A DNA stretch of 64,000 nucleotides, from the NCBI GenBank assembly GCA_963762085.1, contig CAVXJD010000006.1:1-64000 (forward strand), read 5' to 3'. Shown here in pieces: positions 59,240 through 64,000 of the stretch. Made by a program: the position numbers and the translations under genes. The notes beneath the pieces were generated by a model that made no database searches, had not been told where the DNA came from, and worked only from the letters and a program-made list of their open reading frames with translations. The stretch comes from DASQGA01 sp963762085. GTDB taxonomy: Bacteria > Actinomycetota > Thermoleophilia > Gaiellales > Gaiellaceae. Within the stretch, counting starts at the first letter, position 1. The number at the start of each line of letters is the position of its first letter.

Positions 59240-59305
59240 CACACGTAGAAAACCGAGAAAACAGGGGACTGCGGCAACAACCAGCTCCAGTGAAAGGAGC
59301 CCCTG

Positions 59306-61030
59306 TTGCCAGTACCGCTCGCCCGAATCTCCCGTCTGGTCGCCTTTTCTGTCCTGGTGGCCGCTTTCCTATTCGCCCCCGTGCCTGACGCAAGTGCAGC
59401 TACCAGCTGTACGAAGTACGCCTCCCCGGCCGGAAGCGACACGAACAGCGGTAGCGCTACGGCACCCTTTCTCACCGCTCAGCGGCTGATAAACAATCTC
59501 TCGGCGGGGCAAACCGGGTGCCTCTATACGGGGACCTACGTGGGCAACGCCACCTTCTCCCTCGGGAACGTCACCCTCGCGAGCGTGCCCGGGAACCGGG
59601 CGAAGCTCGGCGGTTACATCTGGGTGAGGTCAACGGCCAACGGGGTGACGATCTCCGACCTGGACGTCGACGGTCACGACGTCTCGCCGCCGACCATTCA
59701 GGTGCACGGAGACGCGGTGACGCTCAGCGGGCTAAACGTCACGAACCGTCATAAACCTGGACTCGCCTTTAACGCGATGTGTGTTTTGGCAGGCTCCGAC
59801 TTCGAGAACAGCCCTGCGAATACGGCGTACGGGCTCGTCATAAGGGACAATCGCATCCACGACTGCGGGGACGACGCGCACGAGCACGCCATCTATCTCG
59901 AATCGACGCGGGGCGCAATCGTCCAGAACAATTATCTCTACGCGAATCCGGGATACGGAATCCACATGTACCCAGACGCCCAGGGAACGTCGATCGAGCA
60001 CAACCTGATCGACGGCAACAGTTCGATGAACAAGGCAAACCTCACGTTTTCCGGCGAGTCACCCGGAGGCGAATACGCGTCTCCACACGGATCGGACAAC
60101 AACACAGTCCGCTACAACCTGATCACGAATGCGCTGACGCGGTACAACGTCGAATCGTTCTTCCCCGCGGGCTCGGTGCAGCCGGTCAACAACGTCGTCT
60201 ACGAGAACTGCATTTCGAACGCTCCCTGGGGGAACTTCGGCTATACGTCCGGATACACGCAGTGGAGCAACAAAGATGTCGATCCGCTCTACGTCGATCG
60301 GTCGCAGGGCAACTTCCAGCTTCGAGACGGAAGTCCATGCGCCGGCTACGGGCCGTCCGCGACCGACGCGGGGACACCCCCGCCCCCGCCGCCGCCCCCG
60401 CCTGCAGTAGCTGATTTCGCCTTGAGCGCCTCCCCGACAAGTCAGTCGGTCACACGCGGGCGCTCCGTCACGTACTCCATCAGTGTCGCGCCATCCAACG
60501 GGTTCGTGGGGCCTGTCGCCCTCAGCGTGACGGGTGCTCCGAGTGCCTCGAGCACCAGCTTCACTTCGAACCCGCTCGACACGTCAGTCTCGAAGACGAC
60601 ATCACTCACGGTGGGAACGACATCCTCGACACCGACCGGCACATTTTCTTTGCTCGTCAAGGGGGTGAGCGGCTCGATCAGCCGCACGACCACACTCACC
60701 CTCCAAGTACGCAAGCAGACGGGAAAGAAGCTTTCGCCGGCCGTAACCGGCTCGCCGACGCTGCTCGAAACCTCCACTCTCAGCGTGACCGTGACCACGG
60801 AACCGGTGTCGGCCATGCGGGCTGTCCTGGCCACGTACACACGCCAGAGGGTCGCGGGCGTGAGAGTTCGTATTTGGGGCGCCGGTCTCACCGCCCGGTC
60901 GCTCGTGACCGGGCGGCGGGGAAAAGTCACCTTCCGCGTGCGTCCCAGCCACCTAGGGCACGTCTACATCCGCGCGACCAAACCGGGCTTCACAACGGCG
61001 ACCCGAGCCCTCAGAGTTCGAGTCCGCTAG
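59306..61030 (+). CDS. Secreted beta-helix protein with C-terminal Ig-like domains
   Basis: The 574-residue protein starts at TTG 59306 behind AAGGAG. A Sec signal (LVAFSVLVAAFLFAPVPDASA) leads to a beta-helix (residues about 40-345) with SDLDVDGHDVSPP, HAIYLESTRGAIVQNNYLYA and the shared APWGNFGYTSGY. A nine-residue proline linker is followed by two Ig-like domains (about 365-574). The first 340 residues are paralogous to the 54.3-55.4 kb protein. A surface-attached polysaccharide-modifying enzyme is plausible. Confidence 0.88.
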   Translation: MPVPLARISRLVAFSVLVAAFLFAPVPDASAATSCTKYASPAGSDTNSGSATAPFLTAQRLINNLSAGQTGCLYTGTYVGNATFSLGNVTLASVPGNRAKLGGYIWVRSTANGVTISDLDVDGHDVSPPTIQVHGDAVTLSGLNVTNRHKPGLAFNAMCVLAGSDFENSPANTAYGLVIRDNRIHDCGDDAHEHAIYLESTRGAIVQNNYLYANPGYGIHMYPDAQGTSIEHNLIDGNSSMNKANLTFSGESPGGEYASPHGSDNNTVRYNLITNALTRYNVESFFPAGSVQPVNNVVYENCISNAPWGNFGYTSGYTQWSNKDVDPLYVDRSQGNFQLRDGSPCAGYGPSATDAGTPPPPPPPPPAVADFALSASPTSQSVTRGRSVTYSISVAPSNGFVGPVALSVTGAPSASSTSFTSNPLDTSVSKTTSLTVGTTSSTPTGTFSLLVKGVSGSISRTTTLTLQVRKQTGKKLSPAVTGSPTLLETSTLSVTVTTEPVSAMRAVLATYTRQRVAGVRVRIWGAGLTARSLVTGRRGKVTFRVRPSHLGHVYIRATKPGFTTATRALRVRVR

Positions 61031-62475
61031 GGGCGACCCGCCGGCAGCAGTCGCGCTGGCTCTTCAAGCCAGCTCGGAATAGGCTCCGCGACCGCGCCTG
61101 CCGCCATTCGCAGCGCCACGGCATGAAATGCAGGGCCCAGCGCAAGCAGAAGCCAGAGTTGTTTTTCATACTGGTTTGTCGCGAAGAAGAACGCGAGGAG
61201 GATCGACGCGGTACCGATCACCGCGCTGCGTGCCAATAAGCCGAGCTCACGGTTTCCGGAGGCTTCGAAAAGTCGGACTGCCCGCACTCCAAGCCAAAGC
61301 GAGCCGGCAATTATGGCGAAAAACAAAGCGAGCCCGATCGCTCCGAGTTCCGCGAAGACCTGCAGATAGGTGTTATGAACCAGCTCAGGTCGAAGCACAA
61401 GGTCGGCGCGGGGAAGATTGATGTCCTCCAGGGTGTAGGAGGGCTCTACGACGGTGAAGTTTCCGGCGCCGACGCCAGCGACGGGATGGTCTGCTACGAC
61501 ATCAAGCCCGACAGCCCACAGGGTCTCACGGCTGCCCACATTGCCCTGCGAGCCGATCGTCTGGAACGCAACGGGCTCGGTTACGACCGTGTAATAGATC
61601 GTGCCGAGCGCCACGACGCAGCCGACGACGACGACTGCCTGTCGCCGAACCTGCCCACCGAAGACGACGGAGAGAATAAGTGCGAGACCGAGGGCGAGAA
61701 GCCCCGCCTGCGAATCGGTTCGGAGAAGCGCAACTCCTGCAATCGGAAGCACGAGAGCGAACGCCCAACGCAACCAGTGCCCACGTAGGGCAAGGAAAGC
61801 AAATGACGAAAAAACAAGTGCCGGGACGAGAACGGCTGCGAGCTCGTTTGGATCATCGAACCCACCCGAGAGGCGGGCATCATTCACGCTCGCCGAAGCC
61901 GCGTACGTGCCGACGGAGCCGAGGATGACCGCGAAGACTGAACCCGCGATGAACGCCGAGAGAAACCACCAGAGGTGGCGCCGTTCCATCAGCACCGAGT
62001 AGACAATGAAGAGGAGCGAGACCCCCAGCGCAAGCCTCACTGTGCTCGACATCGCCTCGGATGAAGACTGGGCCCAGAGGGCCGATGCTAACGACCACCC
62101 CACGAAGCCAAGGGCAATGAGAGCGAAGGCGCGTTGGTCGGTTGCAAGCTGGCGAAACGGCATAGCTCGCTTTAGGGAGATCAGAAGCCAGGCCATTGCG
62201 ACGACACCCCCGACCAATTTGACCGGTGTCGTGAGTCCAAGGCTCTGCAGCGCCGTTGTGCGGTCGAAAAACGTGAGGGCGACAAAAATGGCGAGCGCAA
62301 TCGCCACCTTGCGCGCTGCCAGGGCTAGGAAGGCAAGTGCTAGTGCGGCTGCGAGCGCGAGCGATGGCGCACGCACGGCACCGGCTCCGAGAAGCATTGC
62401 CAGCAGGACGAACAGCGCCCGCGGGATCGCTTCAGCCGGTACACGCGGGCCACCCAGGGTTGGCTGAAGGTACAC
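61027..62475 (-). CDS. O-antigen ligase / Wzy-type membrane protein
   Basis: From GTG 62475 the protein has 482 residues and about twelve membrane helices. The O-antigen ligase fold shows in the periplasmic-loop motifs LRTDSQAGLLALGLALILS and VGAGNFTVV, with the histidine-containing VLRPELVHNTYLQVFAELG typical of Wzy_C/WaaL. It should polymerise or ligate the lipid-linked repeat on the outer face. The start lies next to the stop of the Wzc-like gene upstream, so the two are coupled. A longer reading from 62637 overlaps that gene by 160 bp. Confidence 0.9.
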   Translation of the reverse strand: MYLQPTLGGPRVPAEAIPRALFVLLAMLLGAGAVRAPSLALAAALALAFLALAARKVAIALAIFVALTFFDRTTALQSLGLTTPVKLVGGVVAMAWLLISLKRAMPFRQLATDQRAFALIALGFVGWSLASALWAQSSSEAMSSTVRLALGVSLLFIVYSVLMERRHLWWFLSAFIAGSVFAVILGSVGTYAASASVNDARLSGGFDDPNELAAVLVPALVFSSFAFLALRGHWLRWAFALVLPIAGVALLRTDSQAGLLALGLALILSVVFGGQVRRQAVVVVGCVVALGTIYYTVVTEPVAFQTIGSQGNVGSRETLWAVGLDVVADHPVAGVGAGNFTVVEPSYTLEDINLPRADLVLRPELVHNTYLQVFAELGAIGLALFFAIIAGSLWLGVRAVRLFEASGNRELGLLARSAVIGTASILLAFFFATNQYEKQLWLLLALGPAFHAVALRMAAGAVAEPIPSWLEEPARLLPAGRP

Positions 62476-62476
62476 C

Positions 62477-64000
62477 TCAGCGCTCGACGGAATCGGGCAC
62501 CGGCCGGATCCGCTGAGTCTCTGCTGTTTCCTTCTCCGGAACCGCCTGCCCCGCCCGGCGACGGCGGCGGATGGACGGATGAAACCTTCGCGCACTTGTA
62601 ACCACGAACCCGCTCGGGATGATTCGGTGCTGGGCAAGAAATCTGTTCAGCTCGGCCAGCTTGTCACGCCTGCTGAAACCGAGTCGCACGACGACGAGAA
62701 CTACGTCGGCGGCTTCCGCAAACGCAAATGTGTCGGCGAACTCTGTCAACGGCGATGAGTCAACCACGACAACGTCAGCTTCGCCCTTCAATTCGTCTAG
62801 CAGCACCTCCACGCGCACGGGCTCGAGCAGATCCACGGGCCGCTCCGGTCCCGGCACTAGCAGCCTGAACCGGTCGTCGAATCCTGGGGCATCCACGAGA
62901 ACGTCTGCTGGAGCCGCCTCTCCCTCAAGCAGCGCAGCGAGACCGCTCTCCCCGGCGGAGAGCCCGAACGCCTCGGCGATCATCGGGCGTCGGAGATCGC
63001 CGTCGACGAGAATGACTTTGAACCCGCCGGCCGTGAAGGCCGCGGCGAGATTCACGGCGGTCATCGTCTTGCCCTCGCCTTGGATTGCGCTCGTGATGAC
63101 GACGGAACGACCAGGTCGACCGCTGCCCGTGTCGCTCACGAGGCTCGCCCGCAGCGTGCGGTAGGCCTCCCAAAACTCCGAAGGAAAACCCTCTCCCCCA
63201 TGGAGATACCGTCGTACGAGCTCGCGTGGCGCCCATGGGACCGATGCGAGGATCGGCCCACGAGCCACGACCTCTTCCTCGCTCAGAAGGCGAGGGTTGA
63301 GAAACTCGATTGCGAAAATCGCCACGGTAGCCAGGATGAGTGATGCAAGAAGGGCGATGACCAAGCTCAGGACGGGTCGCGGGGATGACGGCCCTTCCGG
63401 CGGGATGGCCGCACTGAAGATCGTGAGCGTCGGGTCTTTGCCGCCGAAGGACCTGAGGAGAACGATCTGCTCCTGCAAGACCTGCTCCTCCCCAGCCGAG
63501 GCTACCCTGAGCCGGTCCTCCAGAAGGCGGACGCCTCGCTCCACACCCCTTTGAAACCGATCGTTCCGCACGTCGACCGTCGCCTGCGCGAATGCATCGG
63601 CCAGTCGTACGGCACTGGCCGAGTCCCCTGCTTCTGCCTCTATGGCGACAAGGTTTCCCTGCTGGATGGGCTTCACGTCCACCTTTTCCAGGAGGTCCCG
63701 CAGCTCCACGCGCAGCCCGAGGCGATCGATGACCTTCTTCGTGACTGCGGGAGTGGTCACGACCCTTCCGGCGGCAAAGACGCTGTTGTTGGGATCTCGG
63801 AATATGTCGACGCCGGCGAGTGCGGAATCGTCGGTGAACGGCGTGACGAGGAGGTCCGCCTCAGCCTTGTATACCTTCGCGGCAGTGAAGGAGTAGACCC
63901 CTGCGGCCGCCAGAGCCGCGGCCACCAATGCGACCACGAGGCCTAGGTGGCGACGGAAGGCACGGAAGAAGTACTCCGATCCCTGCCGCTCGGTATCAGG
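62477..64000 (-). CDS. Wzc-like polysaccharide co-polymerase with BY-kinase domain (N-terminus cut)
   Basis: The frame runs off the right edge; 507 residues are visible. A Wzz-type N-terminal segment (FFRAFRRHLGLVVALVAAAL) is followed by a periplasmic coiled-coil domain, a second membrane helix (LVIALLASLILATVAIFAI) and a cytoplasmic kinase domain with Walker A SAIQGEGKTMTA, Walker A' VILVDGDLRRP and Walker B VVVVDSSP. The C-terminal tail (about 40 residues) has no tyrosine, so the usual Tyr-cluster autophosphorylation target is missing. It sets chain length and is coupled to the ligase gene. Confidence 0.92.
   Translation of the reverse strand, partial: PDTERQGSEYFFRAFRRHLGLVVALVAAALAAAGVYSFTAAKVYKAEADLLVTPFTDDSALAGVDIFRDPNNSVFAAGRVVTTPAVTKKVIDRLGLRVELRDLLEKVDVKPIQQGNLVAIEAEAGDSASAVRLADAFAQATVDVRNDRFQRGVERGVRLLEDRLRVASAGEEQVLQEQIVLLRSFGGKDPTLTIFSAAIPPEGPSSPRPVLSLVIALLASLILATVAIFAIEFLNPRLLSEEEVVARGPILASVPWAPRELVRRYLHGGEGFPSEFWEAYRTLRASLVSDTGSGRPGRSVVITSAIQGEGKTMTAVNLAAAFTAGGFKVILVDGDLRRPMIAEAFGLSAGESGLAALLEGEAAPADVLVDAPGFDDRFRLLVPGPERPVDLLEPVRVEVLLDELKGEADVVVVDSSPLTEFADTFAFAEAADVVLVVVRLGFSRRDKLAELNRFLAQHRIIPSGFVVTSARRFHPSIRRRRRAGQAVPEKETAETQRIRPVPDSVER

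Noticed and set aside
1..64000. tRNA, rRNA, prophage, integrase or insertion sequence
   Set aside because: Reading both strands showed no conserved rRNA or tRNA motifs, no transposase or integrase frames and no terminal inverted repeats with target duplications.

Overview
The window is GC-rich, gene-dense bacterial DNA with short intergenic gaps, many ATGA/GTGA start-stop overlaps, and GTG starts. An F420-type luciferase-like oxidoreductase, an actinobacterial-type alcohol dehydrogenase plus MBL hydrolase pair (mycothiol-type formaldehyde detoxification), PadR, NYN and CoxG-like genes, and a c-di-AMP riboswitch-like element point to a high-GC actinobacterium. A deep lineage such as Thermoleophilia fits best, but this is inference; there is no rRNA or tRNA in the window to settle it. 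No transposase, integrase, prophage or CRISPR array was seen.

Layout. 1-4 kb: a PEP-utilizing enzyme cut by the left edge, an SDR, a CoxG-like protein and an LLM oxidoreductase. 4.0-8.1 kb: a tightly overlapping MoxR/DUF58/DUF4129-type operon. 8.2-8.6 kb: a cold-shock gene followed 8 bp later by an IF-1 gene whose only plausible start is ATT. 8.6-11.4 kb: a class III aminotransferase and a methylmalonate-semialdehyde-type dehydrogenase, which may catabolise a beta-amino acid. 11.4-16.6 kb: three large membrane proteins, two of them clearly GT39/GT-C-like. 16.6-26 kb: HMG-CoA lyase, an ornithine-cyclodeaminase-family protein, VOC, rhodanese, tandem PQQ-type sugar dehydrogenases, a diguanylate cyclase, cyclophilin, a blue-copper lipoprotein, and the MBL/ADH pair. 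26-41 kb: a degenerate GGDEF protein, NYN RNase, GFA, sulfotransferase, flippase, a frameshifted cupin, methyltransferase/PadR, an AlkZ-like glycosylase, an ABC exporter with MarR, an HD-GYP protein, ArsR/AHSA1, and a LuxR protein with a degenerate receiver.

41.9-64 kb is an exopolysaccharide and cell-surface locus. It holds GlmS (amino-sugar supply), a polyprenyl-phosphate sugar transferase (priming), GT4, a formyltransferase-deacetylase fusion, a glucuronyl C5-epimerase-like protein, two paralogous beta-helix proteins, an O-antigen-ligase/polymerase-type protein and a Wzc-like co-polymerase/kinase (cut by the right edge). Embedded in it are two secreted LamG plus metallophosphoesterase proteins. 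One is about 2,267 residues and carries a 1.1-kb tandem duplication that is identical wherever I compared it. The set is consistent with making, modifying and displaying an epimerised, possibly uronate-containing polymer. The flippase and sulfotransferase at 28-30 kb could serve the same polymer. The polymer's chemistry cannot be read from the sequence.
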